From IOR16 sp963521065 (lineage in GTDB: Bacteria > Bacillota > Clostridia > Peptostreptococcales > Anaerovoracaceae), in assembly GCA_963521065.1 (NCBI GenBank), contig CAUQTI010000014.1:8613-72612 (forward strand): DNA of 64,000 bases. The letters run 5' to 3'. The position numbers were made by a program, and so were the translations under genes. Below, piece by piece: positions 46,825 through 56,263 of this stretch. The notes beneath the pieces were generated by a model. The model was not told the origin of the DNA. It was given only the letters and a program-made list of their open reading frames with translations, and searched no databases. Numbering within the stretch: the stretch's first letter is position 1; every line of letters begins with the position of its first letter.

Positions 46825-47805
46825 ATGAAAACTCTTCTGTTGAATGGTAAGGAAGTTGAAGCGCTGCTCTCCATTGAGGAAACGGTGGCCGCTGTAAAAT
46901 CTGGATACATTGCTTATAACCAAGGTATGGTTTCTATGCCTCCCGTAGTATCACTGATTGCCAGTGAATATAATGGAGAAATGGATTTTAAAATGGGCTA
47001 TTCCAAGCCAGAAAGTATTATTGGAATTAAGATGGCCGGCGGGTATTGGGACAATCCAAAAAAATACGCTCTTCCTTCCGGGATTGCTATGATATGTTTG
47101 TTTGATGCACGCAATGGTACACCCATGTGCATATTAGACGGAACGCTGATCACTGGTTATCGAACTGCCGCGGCAGGTGCAATCGGAGCAATGCTGCTTG
47201 CCAGAAAAAATTCTGAGAATATTTCCGTATTCGGTACCGGAATGCAAGCAAGACTGCAGCTTCTCGCTATCTCAAAGTACTTCAAAATAAAAAATGTCAA
47301 AGTATCTGGCAGAAACGGTGCAGAAAGCTATATCGAAGAAATGAAACAAATCTTGCCTTTTGTAAACTTCCAGCTTTCTAGCGCACAGGAAGCGGCTGAA
47401 AGTGCAGATATTATCATCACGGCAACCGCAAGCCATACTGCTCTCATAAAGGAAGAATGGGTTAAACCCGGTACTCACATTAATGCGATTGGATGTGATA
47501 TGGAAGGAAAGCAGGAGCTTGATCCCTACCTGTTTAAAAACGCTAAAATTGTAAATGACAACAAAAGTGAGTGCAAAAAAAGAGGAGATACTCAACACGC
47601 TTTTAATGCTGGTATTATAACAGATCAAGACATCCATGCAGAAATAGGTGAAATATTACTTGGAGAAAAATGTGGGCGCATAGATGCGAATGAAATTACA
47701 ATATTTGACGCGACCGGTTTATCTGTACAAGATATTAATACCTCGCTTTTTATTTACCATAAGGCAATAGAACAAAGCGTTGGGCGTAATATCGAAATTC
47801 TTTAG
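46825..47805 (+). CDS. ornithine cyclodeaminase/mu-crystallin family protein
   Basis: 326 residues. The Rossmann NAD(P) site is FGTGMQARLQLLA (about 136-148), preceded by TGYRTAAAGAIGA. The catalytic Asp region is GCDMEGKQELD (about 225-235). Family members include ornithine cyclodeaminase, ketimine reductases, alanine dehydrogenase and EutC of ectoine use. Pairing with a dehydratase suggests it reduces or interconverts the imino/keto product. Confidence 0.88.
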   Translation: MKTLLLNGKEVEALLSIEETVAAVKSGYIAYNQGMVSMPPVVSLIASEYNGEMDFKMGYSKPESIIGIKMAGGYWDNPKKYALPSGIAMICLFDARNGTPMCILDGTLITGYRTAAAGAIGAMLLARKNSENISVFGTGMQARLQLLAISKYFKIKNVKVSGRNGAESYIEEMKQILPFVNFQLSSAQEAAESADIIITATASHTALIKEEWVKPGTHINAIGCDMEGKQELDPYLFKNAKIVNDNKSECKKRGDTQHAFNAGIITDQDIHAEIGEILLGEKCGRIDANEITIFDATGLSVQDINTSLFIYHKAIEQSVGRNIEIL

Positions 47806-47879
47806 CAAGATTCTTCCCCAAAACCCCTCTGCAATAATTTCTGACTGGCAATTGCAGTGTATATTTTAAAGGATGTTTA

Positions 47880-47918
47880 AACGCCTGTAGATTCCAGAAT
47901 GAATCTACGGGCGTATTT
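47880..47918 (+). terminator. terminator of the dehydratase/OCD operon
   Basis: ACGCCTGTAGATT pairs with AATCTACGGGCGT with one G-T pair, followed by ATTTTTA. Confidence 0.82.
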
Positions 47919-47967
47919 TTAATTCTATCCATGCGAAAGAAGCAGGTACTTTTGCTCTTTCTTTTGA

Positions 47968-48816
47968 TTACGCTTTTTCTTTCACATACACCAGCTTATT
48001 GTTTGAGCTGCCGCTTGCGACAGAACGAATTTCGAACAAATCAAGTGACTTTATAAATGGTGTCAATTTATTAAATCCATAATTTCTAACATCAAAGTCA
48101 GGATACCGCTTCGTCAGCCGATTCCCGATATCACCAATGAACACCCATTCATCTTCATCCGAATTCTCTTCTACAATCGTAGCAATAGCTCTTCGAATGG
48201 TCTCCAAACTGGTCATTTGCTCTTCGGCTGCTTTTTCTGCCGCAGTGTCCTCTTTCTCAATATTCTTCTCCGCTTCCGCTCGTTCTTGCTTTGACCCTTT
48301 TATATTCTTTAATGCTTTTGATGTTTTTTTCGAAGCTGCTTTCTCAGTTTCACCGGCACCCTCATGCTTAGGTGCTGCTTGTCCTGCTAAAATATCCAAA
48401 TACTTAAATTTATTGCAGGCAGAGATAAATGCCTTCGGCGTCTTCTGTTCTCCCATGCCTACAACATCCATCCCTGACTCTCTCAAGCGGGAGGCAAGTC
48501 GTGTAAAATCACTGTCGCTAGAGACGAGGCAAAATCCTTCTACATGCCGTGAATATAATATATCCATCGCATCAATAATCATTGCTGAATCCGTTGCATT
48601 CTTTCCTGTTGTATAACCGTACTGCTGCATCGGCGTTATGGAATGCTCTAGCAAGGCTTTTTTCCACTGCGCAAACGCGGGTTTTGTCCAATCCCCATAA
48701 ATTCTCTTATACGTTGCAATTCCATCATTGGATATCTCATCCAAGATTACTTTAATGTATTTTTCTGAAATATTGTCTGCATCAATCAAAACTGCAAATC
48801 TTTTATCATTCGGCAT
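47968..48816 (-). CDS. NYN (PIN-like) nuclease with OST-HTH/LOTUS domain
   Basis: 282 residues. The N-terminal NYN domain has acidic metal-binding residues in VLIDADNIS, TDSAMIIDAMD and SSDSDFTRLA. A Lys/Glu-rich linker (about 150-205) leads to a C-terminal OST-HTH/LOTUS domain (about 210-275) that binds RNA, preferentially G-rich or G-quadruplex RNA in studied members. It is probably an RNA-processing enzyme. It is monocistronic. Confidence 0.87.
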   Translation of the reverse strand: MPNDKRFAVLIDADNISEKYIKVILDEISNDGIATYKRIYGDWTKPAFAQWKKALLEHSITPMQQYGYTTGKNATDSAMIIDAMDILYSRHVEGFCLVSSDSDFTRLASRLRESGMDVVGMGEQKTPKAFISACNKFKYLDILAGQAAPKHEGAGETEKAASKKTSKALKNIKGSKQERAEAEKNIEKEDTAAEKAAEEQMTSLETIRRAIATIVEENSDEDEWVFIGDIGNRLTKRYPDFDVRNYGFNKLTPFIKSLDLFEIRSVASGSSNNKLVYVKEKA

Positions 48817-49018
48817 AGTGCTTCCTTTCCGATTCTTATCTTAAACAAAGCTTCTCATTTATTGTACTATATTTTAAAAAGATTTTTCAATCTCTTCTTT
48901 TCCTCTTATTTCTACTTTTTTATTTCTTTGTTTTTTCCTCATTCTCCAATATTTTTACCGCTTTAGGTAACACTATAAACAGGCTTTTAGAAAGTATATC
49001 ACAAAAGGAGGGTCAATA

Positions 49019-49834
49019 TTGAATAAAACTTACCAGAAATGGTGGCTTCCCATTTTTTTGCTTGTTTTTTTTCTTATTTTGCCTTGTGCCCTTATGCCTC
49101 AAATCTTAAGCTATTTTGACCACCCCGGCAGCTGGCTTTCAGAAAGCTCCTTTCATAAGGATGATCTTCTAAATTTTTATGCTGCTTTTTTTACCTTTTT
49201 AGGGACGATTGTATTAGGCGTTGCCGCCATTTATTTGAGCCAGCAAGCAAATGACATGAATAAGCGCCTGATTAAAATTGAAGAAAACAATTATATCCCT
49301 ACGATTGATATTAACTGCATGAGTCCCGATGAGCTGAGAGATTTTATTTTGAAGGATGTTTTCTGTATTAATCTAGATGACACCTTCGTAAAAATAACGG
49401 AAGATATGGAGATTTCAAGTGAATCTTCTGACCTTGTTCTGCTTCTTACTATGACAAATGTAAGCCGTACAGATATCATTAATATTGAATTGTGCCACCT
49501 TACAATAAAGGTAAAGCATTCCGGCAAAAAATCAATTATTATTCCTTACAAAACTCTGACCATTTCATTAAATAATAAAGTTCCTTATCAAAGTACCATT
49601 CCGTTTATTATAGGTGGGATTTCTCTAAAAGAGGTATTAGAAGAAGCCTATAAGGATTCTGGAATTGTCCCAGAAAGCTCCGTTTTATCTTTGACTTTGG
49701 AATTTCACTGCACAAATTTTTTGGGAGAAATTTATGTCCAAAAAATAAAAGTAGATCTCGTCTCCATCTGGGAACAGAAAATCAACTTTCCTGCCGTTGA
49801 AAATAAGCGGAACATCATGATTTATTCTTTATAA
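49019..49834 (+). CDS. membrane-anchored protein of unknown function
   Basis: 271 residues starting at a TTG with AGGAGGG 7 nt upstream. Two transmembrane helices (about 9-28 and 55-76, the second ending AAIYLSQQAN) precede a soluble domain of about 190 residues rich in beta strands. No family was recognised. It is followed by an unrelated lipoprotein gene. Confidence 0.65.
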   Translation: MNKTYQKWWLPIFLLVFFLILPCALMPQILSYFDHPGSWLSESSFHKDDLLNFYAAFFTFLGTIVLGVAAIYLSQQANDMNKRLIKIEENNYIPTIDINCMSPDELRDFILKDVFCINLDDTFVKITEDMEISSESSDLVLLLTMTNVSRTDIINIELCHLTIKVKHSGKKSIIIPYKTLTISLNNKVPYQSTIPFIIGGISLKEVLEEAYKDSGIVPESSVLSLTLEFHCTNFLGEIYVQKIKVDLVSIWEQKINFPAVENKRNIMIYSL

Positions 49835-49946
49835 AATTATGATATATATTACATTTTTGTAATATTCGTCGCAAGTATTGATTTTCCTGTAAATTCCCCA
49901 TAAAATGGTTACGAATCACATACATCACGACCACAAAGGGGGAAAA

Positions 49947-50462
49947 ATGGAGAGAAAATTCAGAATTCATTTTTTGTGCTTCTTATTCGCTGCCTTGCTG
50001 ATACTTCCGATTACTTTAAGTGGATGTAGAACTGCAACCGATAAGGATGCACCTGAAATTACGACGGACTACTTATATCATGGCTATCAAGAACAGCTGC
50101 TTACCGACGGCGCTGAAAAAATAATCGGTTCCATTGAATTGTCTAAAAATGAAAAGGATGAAATCATACTTACGGTCCATCCAAAAGAACTCATTCCTGA
50201 TGAGAAAGAAGAGAGCGGATATCGTATCACAAGCTATGCAAGTAACCAGCAATATACATTGCCGCCCCATGCATACTGCACCCGGCTTTCTACGCAAGAC
50301 AGTGACTCTGCTGAGATACTTTCAACAGATGATTTCTTTACTGCCATCACCGAGGATTACAAAAACAACGGCGGCTTTTCCGATCATGGTGACTTTATAT
50401 TATACGACATTTATACTTTAGATAATCAAGCTTTGCTAATATTGGAACACATCGACATGTAG
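49947..50462 (+). CDS. putative lipoprotein of unknown function
   Basis: 171 residues from the ATG at 49947, which has a GGGGG ribosome-binding site; an ATG at 49905 lacks one. A basic start and hydrophobic stretch lead to a lipobox LSGC, so the protein should be lipid-modified at Cys (about residue 27) by Lgt, which is encoded downstream at 54084. The rest is acidic and unassigned. Confidence 0.7.
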   Translation: MERKFRIHFLCFLFAALLILPITLSGCRTATDKDAPEITTDYLYHGYQEQLLTDGAEKIIGSIELSKNEKDEIILTVHPKELIPDEKEESGYRITSYASNQQYTLPPHAYCTRLSTQDSDSAEILSTDDFFTAITEDYKNNGGFSDHGDFILYDIYTLDNQALLILEHIDM

Positions 50463-50499
50463 CATTTCGTAAATAGGGCGTTTTACGAGTAAATAAAAA

Positions 50500-50551
50500 G
50501 GCAGCCTCAAATTGGTTCTTCGTAACCAAGATGAGTGCTGTCTTTTGTTTT
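50500..50551 (+). terminator. imperfect terminator after the lipoprotein gene
   Basis: GGCAGC-CTCA-TTGGTT can pair with AACCAA-TGAG-GCTGTC around a CTTCGT loop, followed by TTTTGTTTTTT. Confidence 0.6.
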
Positions 50552-50636
50552 TTATAAAATTCTTTAAATGGTTCTTCAACTCTTATTAAACTGCCAACAG
50601 ATATCGGCATTTAATCGACAAACCATTCTATTCTTT

Positions 50637-51848
50637 TTACTCATAGCGCAATGCTTCAATTGGATCTAGCTTAGCCGCACGCTTTGCCGGATAGATTCCA
50701 AAGAACATACCAACTAAGGTAGCAAAGCCAACGGCAATTACAATGACCATCGGATTGATGACAAAGCTGACATTTGCTATCTTCATTCCGAGTGCCGCAA
50801 TGCTGATTCCCAGCAAGGTGCCGATCATTCCACCAATTGCCGATATAATCATCGATTCAATTAAAAATTGAAATAAAATATCCTTTGTCTTCGCCCCAAG
50901 CGATTTTCGAATCCCAATTTCCCTTGTACGCTCAGTAACCGAAACAAGCATGATGTTCATGATTCCTATACCACCGACAAGCAAGGAAATCCCTGCAATA
51001 ACACCGATTGCCATAGAAAGCATTCCTAGAATCTCGTTGACCTTATTCTGCTGCGCTGCTGAGGATTCAAAGACATAATAGTTGTCATTCATTCCTTTTG
51101 CTCTCGCTAAGAAAGAAGTGACTTTATCTCCAAATTCCTGTTGCTCTACACCATCATAAGAATAAAGAAGAAAGCTGTATGAAGAATCTGCCTGCTGCTC
51201 CATTACCGAGTACGGAACATAGCCACTGAAATTGTCATTTCTGCTCATACTGCTGAAAATAGATTCTTCTACTTTGTAAATTCCAACAATAATAAAATCT
51301 TGGCTGTCCCCTTCTACCGTCAAAGACAATTCCTGCCCGACTGCATTTTCCGTTCCAAACAGCTTCCTTGCTGCACTGCCTTCTAATACCAATCTATTTT
51401 TCTTTCCGTCTAAATCGGACTGATTGATCATTCTTCCATGCGTGATATTTAAATTCATAATCCGGTCAAGTCCCGGAGCGCATCCAGTTAAATTAATTTT
51501 CCCCTCTATTTTCCCCACACGAACCGCACTGCTTTCTGACGGTGACGGGTCAATATAGCGAATTTCATCCGGAAATTTTTCTTTTACCATTTCGAGGTCA
51601 TCCATACTAAAAAGTGCTTCTGACGGGATATAGTCTTCTACCATTTCCCAGTTTGGATAGATGTACATCGCATTTTTTCCGATGCTCTCAAATTCTTTAT
51701 CTACAACACCTTGAATGCTGGATCCAATCGCAGTAATCGCAATTACTGAGCTGATTCCAATGATAATACCCAGCATTGTCAGAAACGAACGCATCTTGTT
51801 TGTTCGAATCGATGAAAGAGCCAATAGAATGTTCTCAAAAATCAGCAT
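50637..51848 (-). CDS. MacB/FtsX-type ABC transporter permease
   Basis: 403 residues with the MacB topology: one N-terminal helix, a large extracellular domain (about 40-275) and three C-terminal helices. The conserved loop after the second helix reads SVTERTREIGIRKSLGAKTKDI. It works with the ATPase and adaptor genes upstream to export peptides, lipids or drugs by mechanotransmission. Its ATG overlaps the ATPase gene by 7 bp. Confidence 0.9.
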   Translation of the reverse strand: MLIFENILLALSSIRTNKMRSFLTMLGIIIGISSVIAITAIGSSIQGVVDKEFESIGKNAMYIYPNWEMVEDYIPSEALFSMDDLEMVKEKFPDEIRYIDPSPSESSAVRVGKIEGKINLTGCAPGLDRIMNLNITHGRMINQSDLDGKKNRLVLEGSAARKLFGTENAVGQELSLTVEGDSQDFIIVGIYKVEESIFSSMSRNDNFSGYVPYSVMEQQADSSYSFLLYSYDGVEQQEFGDKVTSFLARAKGMNDNYYVFESSAAQQNKVNEILGMLSMAIGVIAGISLLVGGIGIMNIMLVSVTERTREIGIRKSLGAKTKDILFQFLIESMIISAIGGMIGTLLGISIAALGMKIANVSFVINPMVIVIAVGFATLVGMFFGIYPAKRAAKLDPIEALRYE

Positions 51849-52579
51849 ACCTCACCACTTCCCTTCTCTCCTTCAGGAAGAGGCATTCCCCGCTTCTTTT
51901 TCTCATCGGAGATAATGCAGCCGTCTTTAAAAGTAATGACTCTGTCTGTAAATTCCGCAATATCCGGCTCGTGTGTAACAATGATTACGGTATTTCCCTC
52001 TTTGCGATTCAAATCCGTAAAAATATCCATAATCTCGATAGAAGACTTACTGTCCAAGTTTCCAGTCGGCTCATCCGCCAAAATAATTGGAGGCCGGTTC
52101 GCAAGTGCTCTTGCAATTGCAACTCTTTGTTTCTGTCCCCCCGAAATTTCATTTGGCATGTGGTCTGCCCTCTGTCCGATTCCAACTCTGTCAAGAAGCA
52201 TCATTGCCCGTTCTTCACGCTCCTGCGGCGGAATCTTTGCATATACCATCGGAAGCTCCACATTTTTCAGTGTACTTGTCCGCGGAATCAAATTAAAGGA
52301 CTGAAATACAAATCCAATCTTTTGATTTCGAATGTCAGACAACTCATTGTCGCTTTTTTCTGCAATGTCCATCCCATCCAGATAATAATGACCAGAGGTT
52401 GGGCGGTCTAAGCACCCTAATATGTTCATCAGTGTTGATTTACCAGAACCCGAAGTTCCCATAATTGCGATATATTCTCCTTGATCTACTGTCAGATTTA
52501 AGGATTTTAAGGCTTCCACTTCAATATCACCATTTTGATATCGCTTAACTAAATTTTCTATTTTAATGATTTCTCGCAT
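51842..52579 (-). CDS. ABC transporter ATP-binding protein (MacB/LolD class)
   Basis: 245 residues. Walker A GTSGSGKST (about 36-44), signature SGGQKQRVAIARAL, and Walker B ILADEPTGNLDS. The final residues vary from LolD. It forms a tripartite exporter with the permease and the membrane-fusion protein, like B. subtilis YknXYZ. Confidence 0.95.
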   Translation of the reverse strand: MREIIKIENLVKRYQNGDIEVEALKSLNLTVDQGEYIAIMGTSGSGKSTLMNILGCLDRPTSGHYYLDGMDIAEKSDNELSDIRNQKIGFVFQSFNLIPRTSTLKNVELPMVYAKIPPQEREERAMMLLDRVGIGQRADHMPNEISGGQKQRVAIARALANRPPIILADEPTGNLDSKSSIEIMDIFTDLNRKEGNTVIIVTHEPDIAEFTDRVITFKDGCIISDEKKKRGMPLPEGEKGSGEVC

Positions 52580-52580
52580 C

Positions 52581-53798
52581 TCATTCCTCCCCAGGCATAG
52601 TATCTACTTCCATACCATCGGTCAGGTCTAATGACGGAGTTAAAACAAGCTGATCTCCTTCTTTTAAATCACCGGAAGCCAATTCCACATAAAAATCGCT
52701 TTCCATTCCTTTTGTTATTATTTCCTTCTTTAATTTTCCTTTTTCCAGAATGAAAACGTAAGATTCGCCGCTCATTTGGTCATCCACGACCGCATCAAGA
52801 GGAAGTGCTAAAACACCTTTTGCTTCTCCTACTTTGATGATTGCTTTTGCGGATACTCCGGCAATTAAACGAGGGTCTCTTTCTGTAATCAAAATTGTGA
52901 CGGGTATTACCATCTCCTTATTGCCAGCTTCCTTCTCCTCACCGGTCGGTGCAATCTGCTGCACAACACCAGCGACGGTTTCTTCACCTAATACTTCCGC
53001 ACTGATTGCCACAGCTTGCCCTGCCTTAATCTTTCCGATATCGTATTCGCTTACTTTCACATTCATTTCAAGCTGCTGCAAATTTTCAATTACGAATAAG
53101 GGGCTGTTGTTTTGTGTTTCATTCGCCTGGAGTCCCAGCGTTGCGTTCACGCGAGTTACTGTTCCATTAATCGGACAAATAATCCGGTTTTTCTCTGATA
53201 GATTCTTACTGTTTAAGCTATTTAACGCAGTTTTGCTGTTTTCATATGCCGCTTCTGCTTTTAAGAAATCCTGCTTAGGAATTCCTCCTGATTCGTAAAG
53301 CTCCTTGCTTGTTTCATAGTCGAATTTTGCAAGCTCTAAATTACGCCTCGCTTCTTCTTTATCATAAGCCAACTGTGTCTCTGCATCTTCTCCGGAGCTT
53401 TTCAGCGTCGCCAAAAGCTGCCCTTTCGTTACTGTATCCCCTTCTTTTACAAGAATAGAAACGACTTCCTTGCTTTCCGATGAAGTCACATTTGCAGTTT
53501 CTGAGCCCTGCACATACCCCTTAATGGAAACCGTCTGCTCCAAATCTGTTCTCTCCAAGGATGCAGTCGATACAATCGGTTTCATCTCTTTGCCTCCGGA
53601 GGTCATTTTGATTGCGGCAACAACGACTACAATTAATACAATCCCCAGAATAATAAACTTTTTCTTACCTTTTTTCTTCCGTTTCTTTTTCACACTTTCT
53701 GCCCCAGTCTGGGTTGACTCTGTAAGAGCTTCCTGTCCTGCTGCATTGCTTTCTCCCACGTTTTCAGCGGAGTTTTCTTTGTTCTTTTTTCGAAACAT
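52581..53798 (-). CDS. HlyD/MacA-type membrane-fusion protein
   Basis: 405 residues. A charged cytoplasmic N terminus (Lys-rich about 38-46) leads into one transmembrane helix (about 47-66). A lipoyl/barrel-sandwich hybrid (NVTSSESKEVVSILVKEGD), a helical hairpin (about 140-205) and beta-barrel domains follow. It bridges the ABC permease and the cell wall. First gene of the three-gene operon; AGGGGG precedes the ATG. Confidence 0.9.
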   Translation of the reverse strand: MFRKKNKENSAENVGESNAAGQEALTESTQTGAESVKKKRKKKGKKKFIILGIVLIVVVVAAIKMTSGGKEMKPIVSTASLERTDLEQTVSIKGYVQGSETANVTSSESKEVVSILVKEGDTVTKGQLLATLKSSGEDAETQLAYDKEEARRNLELAKFDYETSKELYESGGIPKQDFLKAEAAYENSKTALNSLNSKNLSEKNRIICPINGTVTRVNATLGLQANETQNNSPLFVIENLQQLEMNVKVSEYDIGKIKAGQAVAISAEVLGEETVAGVVQQIAPTGEEKEAGNKEMVIPVTILITERDPRLIAGVSAKAIIKVGEAKGVLALPLDAVVDDQMSGESYVFILEKGKLKKEIITKGMESDFYVELASGDLKEGDQLVLTPSLDLTDGMEVDTMPGEE

Positions 53799-53862
53799 CT
53801 ACCATTACCCCCTAGTTTTAATAAAACAAAATTCGTCATTTTCAGCTATTTGGCTATTTAGA

Positions 53863-53909
53863 AGTATAGCATAATTTGCCTGAAACTTCTTTACAATTTT
53901 CTTACAATT
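53863..53909 (-). promoter_or_regulatory. promoter and OmpR-type direct repeats before the ABC operon
   Basis: On the minus strand an extended -10 TGCTATACT lies at 53863-53871. About 22 bp upstream, two exact copies of AATTGTAA (plus-strand TTACAATT, 53891-53898 and 53902-53909) are spaced 11 bp apart. Direct repeats with 11-bp period just upstream of -35 are typical for OmpR/PhoB-class response regulators. Confidence 0.5.
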
Positions 53910-53997
53910 ACTCAACATTCATTAAAACATATTCTTTTTTCCCATTTCTTTCTTTTTTATTAATTTTTTATTAAGAAGAGCTTTTCCTAACTTCACC

Positions 53998-54026
53998 TAT
54001 CAATTTTATCAAAAATGGTGTATAAT
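53998..54026 (+). promoter_or_regulatory. possible promoter of lgt
   Basis: A perfect TATAAT (54021-54026) lies 58 bp before the lgt start. The -35 (TATCAA, 17 bp upstream) is poor. Confidence 0.45.
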
Positions 54027-54083
54027 AGATGCGAACTTTGTATAAAAGGAACAAAGAAATTCAGACGACTGTAGGAGGTTATT

Positions 54084-54845
54084 ATGCTACCCATTCCCAA
54101 TCCAATCGCGGTTACTCTCTTTGGAATTGATGTTATGTGGTACGGCGTTCTGATTGCAATCGGCATATTGCTTGCCATCCTCATTGTATATAAAAGAGCT
54201 CCCCGTCATGGCATCGAACCAGAACGAATGTTTGACCTTGTTATGATTTGTATCCCCTTTGCAATTGTAGGTGCAAGAGCTTACTATGTTCTCTTTAACT
54301 GGGAATATTACCAAGGAGACTTTTATAAGATGATTAACACCCGTTTAGGTGGCCTTGCGATTCACGGCGGTTTAATTGCTGGTCTTCTGATTGGGTTTCT
54401 ACTTTGCCGGTTATGGAAAATTCGTCCCCTCAACGCAATGGATTTGGTTGCACCTGCCATAGCACTTGCACAATCAATCGGGCGGTGGGGCAACTATTTT
54501 AATCAAGAAGCACACGGTACACCGACAAACCTGCCCTGGGCGATAGAAGTCGGCGGCGAAATGGTGCATCCTACTTTTCTTTACGAGTCCATTTGGTGTT
54601 TATTACTCTTTCTCTTCTTAAGTGTAATAGACCATAATCGTAAATTTGAAGGACAAACCTTTTTGCTCTATGGAATGTTGTACTCATTCGAGCGATTCTT
54701 CATTGAACACCTTCGAACGGACAGCCTCATGGTTGGCCCTTTCCGTCAAGCACAGGTATTCAGCGCAGCAATTTTTATTGTATTTCTTGTTGCATATATT
54801 TCCCTTTCAAATAAGAACAGTAAAAAAGGACGTATTTTTTACTGA
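54084..54845 (+). CDS. lgt: prolipoprotein diacylglyceryl transferase
   Basis: A 253-residue membrane enzyme with seven helices that transfers diacylglycerol from phosphatidylglycerol to lipobox cysteines. Visible signatures are the IHGGLIAG loop (about 92-99, catalytic His) and SIGRWGNYFNQEAHG (about 131-145). GTAGGAGG precedes the ATG. ychF follows in the same direction. Confidence 0.96.
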   Translation: MLPIPNPIAVTLFGIDVMWYGVLIAIGILLAILIVYKRAPRHGIEPERMFDLVMICIPFAIVGARAYYVLFNWEYYQGDFYKMINTRLGGLAIHGGLIAGLLIGFLLCRLWKIRPLNAMDLVAPAIALAQSIGRWGNYFNQEAHGTPTNLPWAIEVGGEMVHPTFLYESIWCLLLFLFLSVIDHNRKFEGQTFLLYGMLYSFERFFIEHLRTDSLMVGPFRQAQVFSAAIFIVFLVAYISLSNKNSKKGRIFY

Positions 54846-54885
54846 TTCATAAATAATTCAACAAAGGACAAGGAGATTTTTTATA

Positions 54886-55980
54886 ATGAAATTAGGTATT
54901 GTTGGTCTTCCCAACGTTGGTAAAAGCACTTTATTTAATGCCATCACGAAAGCCGGCGCAGAAGCGGCAAATTACCCATTTTGCACAATTGAGCCGAATG
55001 TCGGCGTAGTGACAGTTCCGGACGAACGCCTAAAGGTTTTGCACGAAATGTATCACTCGAAAAAGACCGTTTTCACTGCAATTGAATTTTATGACATTGC
55101 CGGTTTGGTAAAGGGTGCCTCAAAAGGTGAAGGCTTAGGGAACAAGTTCCTCGGGCATATCCGAGAAGTTGCTGCTATCGTTCATGTAGTACGTTGCTTT
55201 GAAGACCCTAACATCGTTCACGTCGATGGAAAAATCAATCCGCTTTCGGATATTGAAACCATTAATATGGAGTTGATTTTATCCGATATGGAGCTTTTGG
55301 AGCGCCGCCTTCAAAAAACACAGAAAAACCTCAAAGGGGATAAAAGCCTCCAAAAAGAAATTGATTTATTGAGGAAAATATTGGAAGTGCTAGAGCAGGG
55401 AGCCTCCGCACGTACATTGGAATTAGATGATGATGAGGCCGAATTTGTGAGGGATTTAGACCTTCTTTCCTTTAAGCCTGTCATCTATGCAGCCAATGTA
55501 TCCGAAGAGGAAATCGCGGACGGTGAAGACAATGCTTTTGTCACAAAAGTTCGAGAATTTGCAGCGACAGAAGGCTCTGAAGTGGTAGTGGTCTGTGCAA
55601 AGCTGGAAGCTGAAATTGCGGAACTTGATGAAGAAGAAAAGCTAGCCTTCTTTGAAGATTTAGGCATTACAGAATCCGGACTTGATAAGCTGGTCAAGGC
55701 CTCTTATCAGCTTCTTGATTTGATTTCTTTCTTAACTGCCGGAGAACCGGAGGTACGCGCCTGGACAATCAAGAGAGGCAGCAAAGCACCGCAGGCAGCA
55801 GGAAGGATTCATACCGATTTTGAAAAAGGCTTTATCCGCGCAGAAACCATTGCGTATGAAAAGCTGATTGAATGCGGCGGCAATCTGGCTACTGCAAAAG
55901 AAAAAGGCCTTATCCGATCGGAAGGAAAAGAATATATCGTCAAAGACGGCGATGTAATGCACTTCCTCTTTAATGTCTAA
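54886..55980 (+). CDS. ychF: redox-regulated ATPase YchF (OLA1 family)
   Basis: 364 residues. The P-loop is GLPNVGKSTLFNAI (about 6-19). The G4 motif NxxE instead of NKxD (here AANVSEEE) explains the ATP preference of this Obg-family protein. A coiled coil and a C-terminal TGS domain follow. It binds ribosomes and modulates stress responses. Full length. Confidence 0.96.
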   Translation: MKLGIVGLPNVGKSTLFNAITKAGAEAANYPFCTIEPNVGVVTVPDERLKVLHEMYHSKKTVFTAIEFYDIAGLVKGASKGEGLGNKFLGHIREVAAIVHVVRCFEDPNIVHVDGKINPLSDIETINMELILSDMELLERRLQKTQKNLKGDKSLQKEIDLLRKILEVLEQGASARTLELDDDEAEFVRDLDLLSFKPVIYAANVSEEEIADGEDNAFVTKVREFAATEGSEVVVVCAKLEAEIAELDEEEKLAFFEDLGITESGLDKLVKASYQLLDLISFLTAGEPEVRAWTIKRGSKAPQAAGRIHTDFEKGFIRAETIAYEKLIECGGNLATAKEKGLIRSEGKEYIVKDGDVMHFLFNV

Positions 55981-56002
55981 AGGTTTTCTCTAATAAAAAA
56001 GA

Positions 56003-56044
56003 CCGTTGGAATTTCAAAACAAATTGAAGTTTCAACGGTTTTCT
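56003..56044 (+). terminator. terminator of ychF
   Basis: ACCGTTGGAATTTC pairs with GAAGTTTCAACGGT with slight imperfection, followed by TTTTCTTGTTTTT. Confidence 0.8.
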
Positions 56045-56263
56045 TGTTTTTGATCTTTTTAAGCTTTTGTAAAAATACACACTTTCAGGTATTATTTTTT
56101 ATCTTCGTTGCATACAGATTGCACCCCAATTGCACACAGATATAAAACCCCTTTTGAAAAGAATACCATTTTTTAGCGCAGTACCTTATTTTTTCGCTTA
56201 GAAGCACCCCTTCCTGCGAATCTAATCTATCAAATCCGTAGAACTGTAAGACTCTCATACATC
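56045..56263. other. intergenic, no gene seen
   Basis: AT-rich stretch after the ychF terminator with no supported gene, repeat or RNA. Confidence 0.5.
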
